DNA of 6,763 nt from Candidatus Albibeggiatoa sp. nov. BB20 (GTDB taxonomy: Bacteria > Pseudomonadota > Gammaproteobacteria > Beggiatoales > Beggiatoaceae), in assembly GCA_016744725.1 (NCBI GenBank), contig JADGDW010000158.1, positions 1 through 6,763 on the forward strand, given 5' to 3'. Shown here piece after piece: positions 1-6,680 of the stretch (position 1 is the first letter of the stretch; every line of letters starts with the position of its first letter). Under the pieces are notes generated by a model, which did no database searches, was not told the origin of the DNA, and was given only the letters and a program-made list of their open reading frames with translations. The translations under genes and the position numbers were made by a program.

Positions 1-543
1 AGACTCTAATTGCATGTTGCCTGCAATAGTAATACCTTCCAAACTATCTAGGTTAGAAAAGGTTGGGATGGTTTTCAATATACTGGTATCAGATATTTGC
101 AGACTTTTTAAGTTGCTAAGATAAGCAAAATTAGGTACTGAAGTGGTTTTCTCTCCAAATATATATAATTTTTCTAAACTAGGTATATTAATTTCAGGAA
201 TTGGAGCTTCGGTTAAATCGCTTCCAATACTTAACTCGTTCAAGTAGGGTAAATCTGTTTCTAGTATAGAAATATTTGATAAGTTTGCTTGTATATTTAA
301 ACTACTAATATGCCCATTAGTACACTTTATTCCTTGCCAACTACAAGGTGTATAAGTTTGTTTCCATCCTGTTTTGAATCTCCAATTATCACCATCCGTA
401 CTATCATAAAGTGTAATTAGAGCATCACATTCAGCTACAGGAATCTCTGTAACATCCTGACAACTAAATGCAAAACTGCTTACTGGCAATCCCAGCAACA
501 GCAAAAGCCCTAAATATCTAAAAAAAAGATGTTTCATGGTCAT
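1..543 (-). CDS. Exported leucine-rich-repeat protein, N-terminal part (runs off the window)
   Basis: The first 181 codons of a gene read leftwards, open to position 1 with no stop, so the C-terminus is outside the window. It starts at ATG 543-541, 8 bases after a strong Shine-Dalgarno sequence; a second ATG two codons later (537-535) is possible. Residues 1-25 form a signal peptide: basic start (MTMKH), a Leu-rich core with five consecutive Leu, and a likely cut after S-F-A. Residues 26-74 are an LRR N-cap with C28, C39, C67 and C74, plus the motifs VTEIP and PCSWQGIKC. From about residue 75 degenerate LRRs follow (for example IPSLEKLYIFG and YLSNLKSLQISD); they keep the leucine spacing but mostly lack the L-T-G-x-I-P signature. 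The signal peptide and N-cap closely match those of the gene at 6634, so the two are paralogues. Seen: signal peptide, cap and repeats. Inferred: a surface or secreted binding protein, with unknown ligand. Confidence 0.9.
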   Translation of the reverse strand, partial: MTMKHLFFRYLGLLLLLGLPVSSFAFSCQDVTEIPVAECDALITLYDSTDGDNWRFKTGWKQTYTPCSWQGIKCTNGHISSLNIQANLSNISILETDLPYLNELSIGSDLTEAPIPEINIPSLEKLYIFGEKTTSVPNFAYLSNLKSLQISDTSILKTIPTFSNLDSLEGITIAGNMQLES

Positions 544-589
544 GGTCTTAACTTCCTCTTTTTCATTAATGTAGTATGTGACAAGCAAA
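481..589 (-). repeat. Duplicated leader/RBS/signal-peptide unit, copy 1
   Basis: Positions 481-563 align without gaps to 6572-6654, with 7 mismatches in 83 bases. They cover the ribosome binding site, the ATG and the codons for the signal-peptide core. A weaker match continues upstream of the gene: AATGTAGTAT at 568-577 against AATGTAATAT at 6660-6669, and AGCAAA at 584-589 against 6675-6680. Similarity is lost soon after the signal peptide's PV and returns in the LRR N-cap. Confidence 0.85.
552..560 (-). promoter_or_regulatory. Ribosome binding site of the left LRR gene
   Basis: On the minus strand this reads AAGAGGAAG, a purine-rich Shine-Dalgarno sequence whose end lies 8 bases before the ATG at 543. 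It supports that start over the second ATG at 537. The same nine bases occur at the same distance before the paralogue at 6634. Confidence 0.75.
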
Positions 590-695
590 ATCATTATGTG
601 AGTTATTGATGCGTGTCATACAAACTTACCTAAAATGCTTAAATCTTTTTATTTATGACGGACTTTTATTCTTTATAAATTCATCTGTTTGAATC

Positions 696-724
696 GGTGT
701 TGCTCCATAGAACGAAACAACACC
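696..724 (-). terminator. Inverted repeat just after the long LRR gene, possible terminator
   Basis: On the plus strand GGTGTTG (696-702) and CAACACC (718-724) are perfect 7-base complements around a 15-base loop, starting 11 bases beyond the stop codon at 736-738. The position suits transcription termination. However, the minus strand shows no T-run after the stem and the loop is large, so this is not a classical intrinsic terminator. It may be a weak terminator, an mRNA-stabilising hairpin or chance. Confidence 0.3.
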
Positions 725-735
725 AACACTTCTAT

Positions 736-3700
736 TTACCAACGTCTACGTCGTGGATAACAACCATAATGGCGGCCACGTCTTCCACGGCGACGACTCG
801 TGTCTTTGTTCAACCCAGAAAGATAAACTACGCTCTCCTCTATAGGTTCTTCACCGTAGTAAATCAGAATAGGTAGTAACTCTTCTGCACCCGTTTTATG
901 CTCTAAAACTACATCGACTCTGACAAATAACCCAACAACCGTCACATCTCTATCCAGTAAATTAATCTCTGTTCTCGATTGGATTTGTACCGATTCAACA
1001 TAAAACTCGACAGGTTCAGGGAGATAACGCTGTAAATTTTCAAATTGAGTCGGCCACTCACCCGTCACAGCCAAATGCTCATCCACTTGAATCAGCGCAC
1101 TTAATGCCAAACGATAAGCATATTCTAAATGCTCATTATTAATTGGAATCGGTGGATACTCTTCTGTTAACACCGTATCGTCATTGAGTTCGCCCTGTTC
1201 ATAAAACTCAATCACTTCTTCGGCTGCCATTTGGTCTAAAGCACTGTTAAAGAGGGCATAACAAGCCATATCCTCATAAGGCGTGATTTGTAAATAAGGT
1301 GTGGTTTTAGCTTGGCATTGTGGCGATTCTCCCATCCAAGATACAAATGAAGATAATGCATCAGGGTCTGCTTTTAAGCCAACAGTGCGACCCGCTTCAA
1401 TATAATCTTCACAATCATTGCCACAATTAATCCCAATCATTTCAATTTTGCCATGACCTGAACTGTTTTCATGTTCGCCGACTTCTAAACGAATCATGTT
1501 AGGCGGTGGTTCTGGTAATAAATCAATGATTGCTGCACACGATTTGGAAGCATCAATTGTAATACTGATGTTTGGTAAAGTTTCAGCCTCACATGCGCCT
1601 GTCCAACCAGTAAATTGACTGCCTGTTGCGGCTCGTGCGGAAATGTCCACCGTGTTACCCATTGGGAAACGATGTTGACGTTTATTGGCACAAGATTCAC
1701 CACAAACATCAATCAGATTACCCGCTTGTTTAATAGAAAATGAACCGCGTCCACTGCCTTTTTTACGCACTTCTAACAGGTGGGAGTTTTCATCTTGTTC
1801 AAGGTCAAACAGTGCAAGACATGTTTTACTTCTCTGCATTTGGATGCTGATGGTCGGCTCAATACCACGGCATGAACCACCCCATGATTTAAACACTGAA
1901 CCCGCATCAGGCACAGCCGACAAAGTGACTTGCTCATTTTCAGGATAGTTAAAGCTCTGAGCAATACAGTGAGTAGCACATACAATATTGCCATCATCTG
2001 TATTGACACTGCCAGAACCTGAGCCTTTTTTGTTAATCCCTAAAATAGAAGAGGCACATTCAGGGTAAGCTGCCAATTGTGGATATGCAGAATAGTCATA
2101 GCTTGATTTTTGACAAATATCATCGTCTTGGTCAACTGAAATATTGGTGAGATTTGGCGCGACACTGGTATCAGGTAATTTACCCGTCAGATCATTACCA
2201 TCTAAAAATAGATTTTCCAGTTTGCTTAAACCGTCCAAGCTTGGCAGATTGCCAGTTAATTGGTTGTCGCTTAAATCCGCATGTTTTAGATTAATAAGAT
2301 TATCCAAATTTGGAATATTGCTTGTTAATTTATTGTTGGATAAATCAAGCTTTTCGAGGTTGGCTAATGCGTTTAGGTTTGGAATATCGCCTTCTAACTT
2401 ATTACCACTGGCAGATAAAACACCCATTTCGGTTAATACTTCTAACTCATCAGGTAACTCACCCACAAGATTGTTGTTATCCAAATCAATCGCGGTTACT
2501 CGCCCATTTTCACAACTTACACCATGCCAGTTACAAGGGTATTTGCTTTTGAACCAATCATTATTAGTCCAGTCATTGCCGTTGGTGTTGGTATAGATTG
2601 CTTCTAAGGCTTGACATTCGTCTTGTGGAATTTCTGTAATGTCATCACACGTTATCGCTGTGAGTTGTTCTTCTGAACATTGTGGGTAGCGTTGTTGGAT
2701 GTCAGCCGCGTGTTTTCCATAATTAATATTTGGCGAATAACAAATGCCATTGGTTTTACTATTGAGATTAAGAGCTGTTACTAGCTCTAGTTGATCCATT
2801 GGAGGAATAACACCTTCAAAATAGTTTACGCCAAGGAAAAGCCTCCAAGCATGAACTAAGTGATTAATCTCTGGAATGCCACCAGTAAGATTATTGCCAT
2901 TAAGCACAATATCTTCTAACCATTTTAGTTTAGAAAAACTGGGTAATTCACCTTCAAAGTGATTATGTTCAAGGTTGATAACCTCAATACTTTCCAAATC
3001 GCTGATAATAGAAATGTCACCCGTCAATTTGTTTAATGCAACATTTAAAAGAGTCAAGCTAGGCAAATTACGCAAAGAATCTGGTAATGAACCTATTAGA
3101 TTATTATTGGAAACTATATAAGCGTCCAATTTAGGCACATTTCCAAATTCAGGTATTGTTCCTGTTAATTGATTAGTATTGACTGAAAAAGTAACAAGTT
3201 GTGAAAAGTCATCAAGAACTGGTAGCGAACCTGTTAATAAATTTGCGGCTACACGAAAAGTTGTAAGTTTAGTTAATCCCGTTATATCTGGTATTTCTCC
3301 TGTAAAGTGATTGTTCTCTACATTGAAATGAATTAAATGTTTTAAATTTTTAATTTCAGGTAATACGCCAGATAGTTCGTTGGTCTGCATTTGAAAATTA
3401 ACTAAATATACTAAATGGCTAACATCAGGCACTGTTCCTGTTAAATTATTCTGGTACAAAATAATAGTAGAAAGTTTATTTAAACCAGAAAAGCTTGGGA
3501 TTCCACCAGTAAATTGATTGGTCTGTAAATAAATTGTTTGCAAATTAACCAATTGACTCCAGTCGGGTAAATTACCCGTCAATTTATTAATGTGCAGATA
3601 CAATCCTGTCAAATCAGTCAATCCGCTTAAGTCTGAAACTGTACCTGTCAGATTGTTATTATCTAAATTAATTCCTTTAAGTAGACCACTTTCACAAGTA

Positions 3701-4614
3701 ATACCATACCAATCACAAGGCGTACCCGTTTCTAACCAATTTTCACTACGTGCCCAACTATCACCATTGGTGCTATGATAAAAATCAACTAAGGCTTCAC
3801 ATTGATTGACAGGGATTTGGGTGACATCTGCACAAGAAAAGTCACAGATAGGCAAGTCATTGACTTGTGAGTAACTTCCGTAGTCTGTACTAAGATCACG
3901 GCATAAATCTGTGCCTGTAACATTGAACAAAGTTAAATTGCTAGGTAACGATAGAATTGCACCAGTAAAGCCACTGCCGCCTAAATTAAGCTCTCTTAAA
4001 TTGGGGAGTTGACTAAAATCAGGTAATTCACCTGTTAAGTTTGGATTATCGCTTAAACCTAATTCACGCAAGCTCGTTGCACCCAGAATGCTAGACGGAA
4101 TTGAGCCTGAAATGCCTGTATTGCCTATTGAGAAATGATACAGTTTTGTTAATGACCCGATTTCAGGAATAGCACCTGTAATATTGGGATTGTTGCCAAT
4201 CGGTAAGGTCTCAAGTTCAGTTAATGCGATTAAGTCAGGAATTACACCAGATAAATTATTACTTTCTAATGCAATATCAGTGACATGACCATTTTTACAG
4301 CCAAGGTTATACCAACTTGTACAAGGGTTATTGGTTTGTTTCCAACCAACATTGTTTGTCCAATTGTCGCCGCCTAAGTCATCATAAATATTAACCAGTA
4401 CTTCACATTCTGATTGTGGGATTTCGGTGACGTTTGAGCAGGAGAATTCACAAAATGGAAGGGCTTCAACTTCAGCACGTCCAGCGTAATCAATATTATT
4501 ACCTCTGCACAATCCAGCATTTCCACCAACTGTAAGTTCAGAGAGATTTATTAAATTAGCTAAAGCAGGGAATTCTCCAGTAAATTGATTGTTCTCAACC
4601 ATCAAATGCGTCAA
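736..4614 (-). CDS. LRR and B-repeat protein, C-terminal piece of the frameshifted gene
   Basis: The frame is open from 4752 to the TAA at 736-738. The start marked here, TTG 4614-4612, is only the first permissive codon: it lies inside an LRR and has no ribosome binding site, and coding clearly extends back to the break at 4741. With no signal peptide, this piece could not be exported alone. Contents (numbered from 4614): end of LRR block 1 with Cys C-cap 36-55; N-cap 57-106, LRRs, C-cap 238-257; N-cap 259-307, about 14 LRRs, C-cap 625-646; N-cap 654-701, about 6 LRRs, C-cap 834-853. Three domains like the divergent InlB B-repeat family follow (858-938, 946-1032, 1040-1122), each with G-x-G, a C-x3-C pair, W-x-G and a final Cys. 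Residues 1123-1271 are a domain I do not firmly recognise, with faint pilin-like features. The last 21 residues contain 10 Arg. Probable role: extracellular recognition or adhesion, inferred from architecture. Confidence 0.85.
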   Translation of the reverse strand: MTHLMVENNQFTGEFPALANLINLSELTVGGNAGLCRGNNIDYAGRAEVEALPFCEFSCSNVTEIPQSECEVLVNIYDDLGGDNWTNNVGWKQTNNPCTSWYNLGCKNGHVTDIALESNNLSGVIPDLIALTELETLPIGNNPNITGAIPEIGSLTKLYHFSIGNTGISGSIPSSILGATSLRELGLSDNPNLTGELPDFSQLPNLRELNLGGSGFTGAILSLPSNLTLFNVTGTDLCRDLSTDYGSYSQVNDLPICDFSCADVTQIPVNQCEALVDFYHSTNGDSWARSENWLETGTPCDWYGITCESGLLKGINLDNNNLTGTVSDLSGLTDLTGLYLHINKLTGNLPDWSQLVNLQTIYLQTNQFTGGIPSFSGLNKLSTIILYQNNLTGTVPDVSHLVYLVNFQMQTNELSGVLPEIKNLKHLIHFNVENNHFTGEIPDITGLTKLTTFRVAANLLTGSLPVLDDFSQLVTFSVNTNQLTGTIPEFGNVPKLDAYIVSNNNLIGSLPDSLRNLPSLTLLNVALNKLTGDISIISDLESIEVINLEHNHFEGELPSFSKLKWLEDIVLNGNNLTGGIPEINHLVHAWRLFLGVNYFEGVIPPMDQLELVTALNLNSKTNGICYSPNINYGKHAADIQQRYPQCSEEQLTAITCDDITEIPQDECQALEAIYTNTNGNDWTNNDWFKSKYPCNWHGVSCENGRVTAIDLDNNNLVGELPDELEVLTEMGVLSASGNKLEGDIPNLNALANLEKLDLSNNKLTSNIPNLDNLINLKHADLSDNQLTGNLPSLDGLSKLENLFLDGNDLTGKLPDTSVAPNLTNISVDQDDDICQKSSYDYSAYPQLAAYPECASSILGINKKGSGSGSVNTDDGNIVCATHCIAQSFNYPENEQVTLSAVPDAGSVFKSWGGSCRGIEPTISIQMQRSKTCLALFDLEQDENSHLLEVRKKGSGRGSFSIKQAGNLIDVCGESCANKRQHRFPMGNTVDISARAATGSQFTGWTGACEAETLPNISITIDASKSCAAIIDLLPEPPPNMIRLEVGEHENSSGHGKIEMIGINCGNDCEDYIEAGRTVGLKADPDALSSFVSWMGESPQCQAKTTPYLQITPYEDMACYALFNSALDQMAAEEVIEFYEQGELNDDTVLTEEYPPIPINNEHLEYAYRLALSALIQVDEHLAVTGEWPTQFENLQRYLPEPVEFYVESVQIQSRTEINLLDRDVTVVGLFVRVDVVLEHKTGAEELLPILIYYGEEPIEESVVYLSGLNKDTSRRRGRRGRHYGCYPRRRRW
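1249..2046 (-). repeat. Three B-repeat-like domains in tandem
   Basis: Three units of about 80-87 codons (2046-1801, 1779-1519, 1497-1249) with a common pattern. Each has a Gly-rich opening (GSGSGS, GSGRGS, SSGHGK), a C-x3-C pair (CATHC, CGESC, CGNDC), a V-x-L/I-x-A strand, an F-x-x-W-x-G turn, and a closing C-x-A-x-F/I strand. The pattern resembles the divergent InlB B-repeat family found as stalk or spacer modules in bacterial surface proteins. The paired Cys suggest disulfides, which fits folding outside the cytoplasm. At the protein level the units are well diverged. Confidence 0.7.
2116..2505 (-). repeat. LRR block 4, about 6 repeats
   Basis: Last LRR array, with units such as LANLEKLDLSNNKLTSNIP and LINLKHADLSDNQLTGNLP. 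It follows the fourth N-cap and ends in the Cys C-cap at 2056-2115, directly before the B-repeat-like domains. Confidence 0.8.
2743..3687 (-). repeat. LRR block 3, about 14 repeats of 23 residues
   Basis: Regular array with consensus L-x-x-L-x-x-F/I-x-V/L-x-x-N-x-L-T-G-x-I/L-P-x-x-x-x; examples are LTKLTTFRVAANLLTGSLP and LNKLSTIILYQNNLTGTVP. Towards the end it becomes less regular (LVHAWRLFLGVNYFEGVIPP), then closes in a Cys C-cap at 2677-2742. Confidence 0.8.
3904..4290 (-). repeat. LRR block 2, about 5 repeats
   Basis: Short array after the second N-cap: units such as LTELETLPIGNNPNITGAIP and LRELNLGGSGFTGAI. Repeats vary between 22 and 24 residues, with extra N-P insertions after the N position (GNNPNITG, SDNPNLTG). 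The block ends in a Cys C-cap at 3844-3903. Confidence 0.75.
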
Positions 4615-5746
4615 ATTAGTTAAATTTTGGATTGAGCTGGGTAATGTGCCATCTAGTTTATTATCAGAAACATAATAAGAATTGAGTTCTGGGACATTAT
4701 TAAATTCAGGAATGTTGCCAGTGAGTTTATTGATATGTACAAAAAAAGCCTTTTAAAGCAGTTAAACCATCTATCGATGGTACAGAGCCTGTAAAATTAT
4801 TACCACCAGCAACAAAATAAGTTAATTTAGTTAGTCCTGAAAGGTCTGGTAAAGTACCTGATAATTGATTACTAGTCACTCTAAAATCAAATAAATCTCT
4901 TAAATGACTGAGGTTTGGTAGTGTTCCAGTTAATTTATTATACTCAATATTAAAAGTATGCAACTTTGTTAAGCTGCTAATATCTGGAAATGTTCCAGTT
5001 AAGTTGCTTCTCCCAACATGGAAATTCTGCAACTCTGTTAATTGGCTGATGTTAGGAAATGCTCCACTTAAGTTGTTCTCTCCAACATGGAATATGTGCA
5101 GTTTTGTTAATTGGCTAATGTCTGGTAATTCTCCATTTAGGCTGTTTTCCTCAGCCCGAAATATATTCAATTTTGTTAACTGGCTAATATTAGGAATGTT
5201 ACCCGTTAGGTTGTTATTATTTAATGTTAAATCTACTATTTTAGAAAGATTATTTAACTCTCTAGGGATTTCACCAATTAATTGATTGTTATCTAAGTAG
5301 AGGTGTGCCAAGCTAGAGAGACTACCTAATTCAGACGGAATTTCACCAGTTAGTTGATTACTATTTAAGTAAAGGTATCTTAACTTAGATAAGCTACCTA
5401 ATTCAGATGGAATTTCACCAGTTAATTGATTATTATTTAAGCTAAGGGTTTGTAGAGTATCAATATTACCTAATTCGGTCGGAATGTCCCCAGTGAGCTG
5501 GTTACGAGTAAAAAGAATTTGTTGTAAATTTAAGTTTCCTAGCTCTTTAGGAATTTCTCCACTTAATTGGTTATCATTAAGCACAAGACTACTCAACCTA
5601 GATAGTTTTCCTAATTCAACAGGAATATCACCTATCAATTTGTTAAAGCCCAAGTTTATCCAAGATAATGCAGATAGGTTTCCTAAATTAGATGGAAGTT
5701 CGCCACTTAATTTATTATGATACAAAGCAAGGCTATATATTCTTCC
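4510..5746 (-). repeat. LRR block 1, about 17 repeats, spanning the frameshift
   Basis: Tandem repeats of 24 codons (72 bases) change to 23 codons (69 bases) at about position 5250. Neighbouring units at 5282-5353 and 5354-5425 differ at about 15 of 72 bases, and within their last 33 bases (plus-strand order) at only two. This points to recent unit duplication. The unit at 5426-5497 is a more diverged copy. The array crosses the frame break at 4741-4747 without losing register once one T is removed. Confidence 0.85.
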
Positions 5747-6634
5747 ACTACTACAGAGCACCCCCTTCCAATTACAAGGCGTATTAGTCTGCTTCCAACC
5801 TGTATTGTCAGTCCAGTTATCACCATCGGTACTATCATAAAGTGCAACTAAGGCTTCACATTCTGACTGTGGGATTTCTGTAACTTGGTTACAATTGAAA
5901 GGGGCTTGAGCAAGTTTAATCACTTCAGACTCAGATAAGGCTCTACCATAAATACGCACTTCATCCATTAACCCATAGTGACCTAGCATTTTTTCGTCGT
6001 ACCAACTATAGCTACCAATTGTTAAAACTGGTGATGAAACATTAAAATCAACAAGCGGTTTTGTACTATCAAGTGTGCCATTCACATAAAATTTGTTAGT
6101 CTTATTTTCATAATCAATCACAGAAGCAAGATGTATCCATTCATGTAGTGGCGGCGTTCCATTGGATAGCACCATAGATTGTTGACCTGTATAAACTTGC
6201 ATGTAGGTCTTATGGCTATAGGCTCTCCCTCGACCTTTTGCCATATCTAACCTAGGTACACCATTTGGGTTTGAAAGAGAGATATAACCACGATAGTAAT
6301 CAGACTGATGATCGTAAATTTTAACCCATGTTGAGTAGCTAAAAGACTGGTTATTAAAGTTAAAATCGCTGACATTGGAAATTTTTATACCAGTACTTCT
6401 ATTCCCATTAAAAAATGCAGCTTGACCACCGATTGGACTAGACTCAAAGGTGACTTGTCCACCAGTCCCGTGATGCCCTTGACCACTATGGTCTTGTATA
6501 TTGCCATCCATATTAAGATGAAGAATTAAGTCTTTTTTTAAATCAATAGCATAACTCAGTTGTATGCCAATTACTGGCAATCCCAGCAACAATAATAGTC
6601 CTAAATACCTAAAAAAAAGATGTTTCGTGGTCAT
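4727..6634 (-). CDS. LamG-LRR exported protein, N-terminal piece of the frameshifted gene
   Basis: 635 codons from ATG 6634-6632, preceded by a strong ribosome binding site. Residues 1-29 are a signal peptide (MTTKH, then a Leu-rich core, likely cut after S-Y-A). Residues 30-243 resemble the LamG/concanavalin-A-like jelly-roll family: DLILHLNMDGNIQDHSGQGH near the start, WVKIYDH, a WIHLASVID strand, FYVNGTLD and the family's typical ending, GLMDEVRIYGRALSESEV. Members often bind glycans or are structural modules of surface proteins. Residues 246-294 are an LRR N-cap with C248, C259, C287 and C294. About 14 LRRs follow: 24-residue plant-like repeats (LTGEIPSELG type) up to about residue 461, then 23-residue repeats (P-x-I-S-Q type). 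The frame then departs from the repeat into CTYQ and a TAA stop. This tail looks artificial because the LRR continues in the next frame. Alone it would be an exported protein lacking the whole C-terminal half. Confidence 0.88.
   Translation of the reverse strand: MTTKHLFFRYLGLLLLLGLPVIGIQLSYAIDLKKDLILHLNMDGNIQDHSGQGHHGTGGQVTFESSPIGGQAAFFNGNRSTGIKISNVSDFNFNNQSFSYSTWVKIYDHQSDYYRGYISLSNPNGVPRLDMAKGRGRAYSHKTYMQVYTGQQSMVLSNGTPPLHEWIHLASVIDYENKTNKFYVNGTLDSTKPLVDFNVSSPVLTIGSYSWYDEKMLGHYGLMDEVRIYGRALSESEVIKLAQAPFNCNQVTEIPQSECEALVALYDSTDGDNWTDNTGWKQTNTPCNWKGVLCSSGRIYSLALYHNKLSGELPSNLGNLSALSWINLGFNKLIGDIPVELGKLSRLSSLVLNDNQLSGEIPKELGNLNLQQILFTRNQLTGDIPTELGNIDTLQTLSLNNNQLTGEIPSELGSLSKLRYLYLNSNQLTGEIPSELGSLSSLAHLYLDNNQLIGEIPRELNNLSKIVDLTLNNNNLTGNIPNISQLTKLNIFRAEENSLNGELPDISQLTKLHIFHVGENNLSGAFPNISQLTELQNFHVGRSNLTGTFPDISSLTKLHTFNIEYNKLTGTLPNLSHLRDLFDFRVTSNQLSGTLPDLSGLTKLTYFVAGGNNFTGSVPSIDGLTALKGFFCTYQ
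4741..4747 (-). other. Frameshift site: run of seven T inside an LRR codon series
   Basis: The coding strand reads GGC, then seven T, then GTACAT. With seven T the frame goes FF-CTYQ-stop. With six T it goes FF-VHINKLTGN, a normal LRR. The LRR period (L-T-x-L to L-T-G, 23 residues) is kept exactly only in the six-T version. This is therefore a +1 insertion relative to the ancestral frame, located in a homopolymer prone to polymerase slippage and to sequencing error. Confidence 0.85.
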
Positions 6635-6680
6635 GGTCTAAACTTCCTCTTTTTATAACAATGTAATATCACTTAGCAAA
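6572..6680 (-). repeat. Duplicated leader/RBS/signal-peptide unit, copy 2
   Basis: Partner of 481-589 (see that entry for the alignment). Both copies encode the same H-L-F-F-R-Y-L-G start of the signal peptide and both contain a run of eight T early in the gene (6611-6618 here, 520-527 in the other). Conservation of non-coding bases as well as codons indicates recent duplication or gene conversion rather than selection on protein alone. Confidence 0.85.

Larger units (their letters stand above)
544..735. other. Intergenic region between the two LRR genes (192 bases)
   Basis: This AT-rich spacer separates the stop of the long LRR gene (736) from the start of the next (543), both read leftwards. 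It holds an inverted repeat near the upstream stop and, next to the downstream start, a leader copied from the long gene. There is no credible small ORF with a ribosome binding site, and no tRNA-like fold was seen. The spacing fits either separate promoters or a loose operon. Hexamers such as CATAAT are present, but no well-spaced -35/-10 pair stands out. Confidence 0.6.
736..6634 (-). pseudogene. Interrupted giant gene: LamG-LRR-B-repeat surface protein split by one frameshift
   Basis: The two open frames 6634-4727 and 4752-736 are one gene broken by a single extra base. The first frame ends in the middle of an LRR after LTALKGFF. Dropping one T from the run at 4741-4747 continues it as VHINKLTGNIPEF, which completes that LRR in register. 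The reconstructed protein has 1,965 residues: signal peptide 1-29; LamG-like domain 30-243; N-cap 246-294 and LRR block 1 to about 708; N-cap 730-779 and block 2; N-cap 932-980 and block 3; N-cap 1327-1374 and block 4; three B-repeat-like domains at about 1530-1795; a C-terminal domain at about 1796-1944; Arg-rich tail 1945-1965. The break could be a sequencing or assembly error in a homopolymer, a true inactivating mutation, a phase-variable switch, or be bypassed by slippage. No other disruption was found, which argues against long-standing decay. Confidence 0.8.

Noticed and set aside
1494..2009. Minus-strand open frames at 1494-1712 and 1773-2009 in another frame
   Set aside because: They overlap the B-repeat-like domains completely, with no domain content or ribosome binding site.
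1685..2596. Plus-strand open frames of 87, 150 and 80 codons at 1685-1948, 2144-2596 and 2310-2552
   Set aside because: They lie antisense to the LRR and B-repeat coding frame, have no ribosome binding site and no recognisable domain. Their low-complexity repetition only mirrors the LRR repeat on the other strand.
4612..4614. TTG as a genuine start for an independent downstream gene
   Set aside because: It falls in the middle of an LRR, has no Shine-Dalgarno sequence before it, and the frame codes for good LRR sequence back to 4740.
5282..5497. CRISPR-like regular repeats
   Set aside because: The 72-base period is coding, in frame, and matches LRR units; there are no unique spacers between identical repeats.
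5004..5720. Plus-strand open frames at 5004-5285 and 5484-5720
   Set aside because: Antisense shadows of the LRR array: their periodic protein pattern follows the 69/72-base unit, and there is no start context.
6653..6680. A sigma-70 promoter TTGCTA/TATAAA for the long gene
   Set aside because: The implied transcript start would fall inside the ribosome binding site, so it is not annotated as a promoter.
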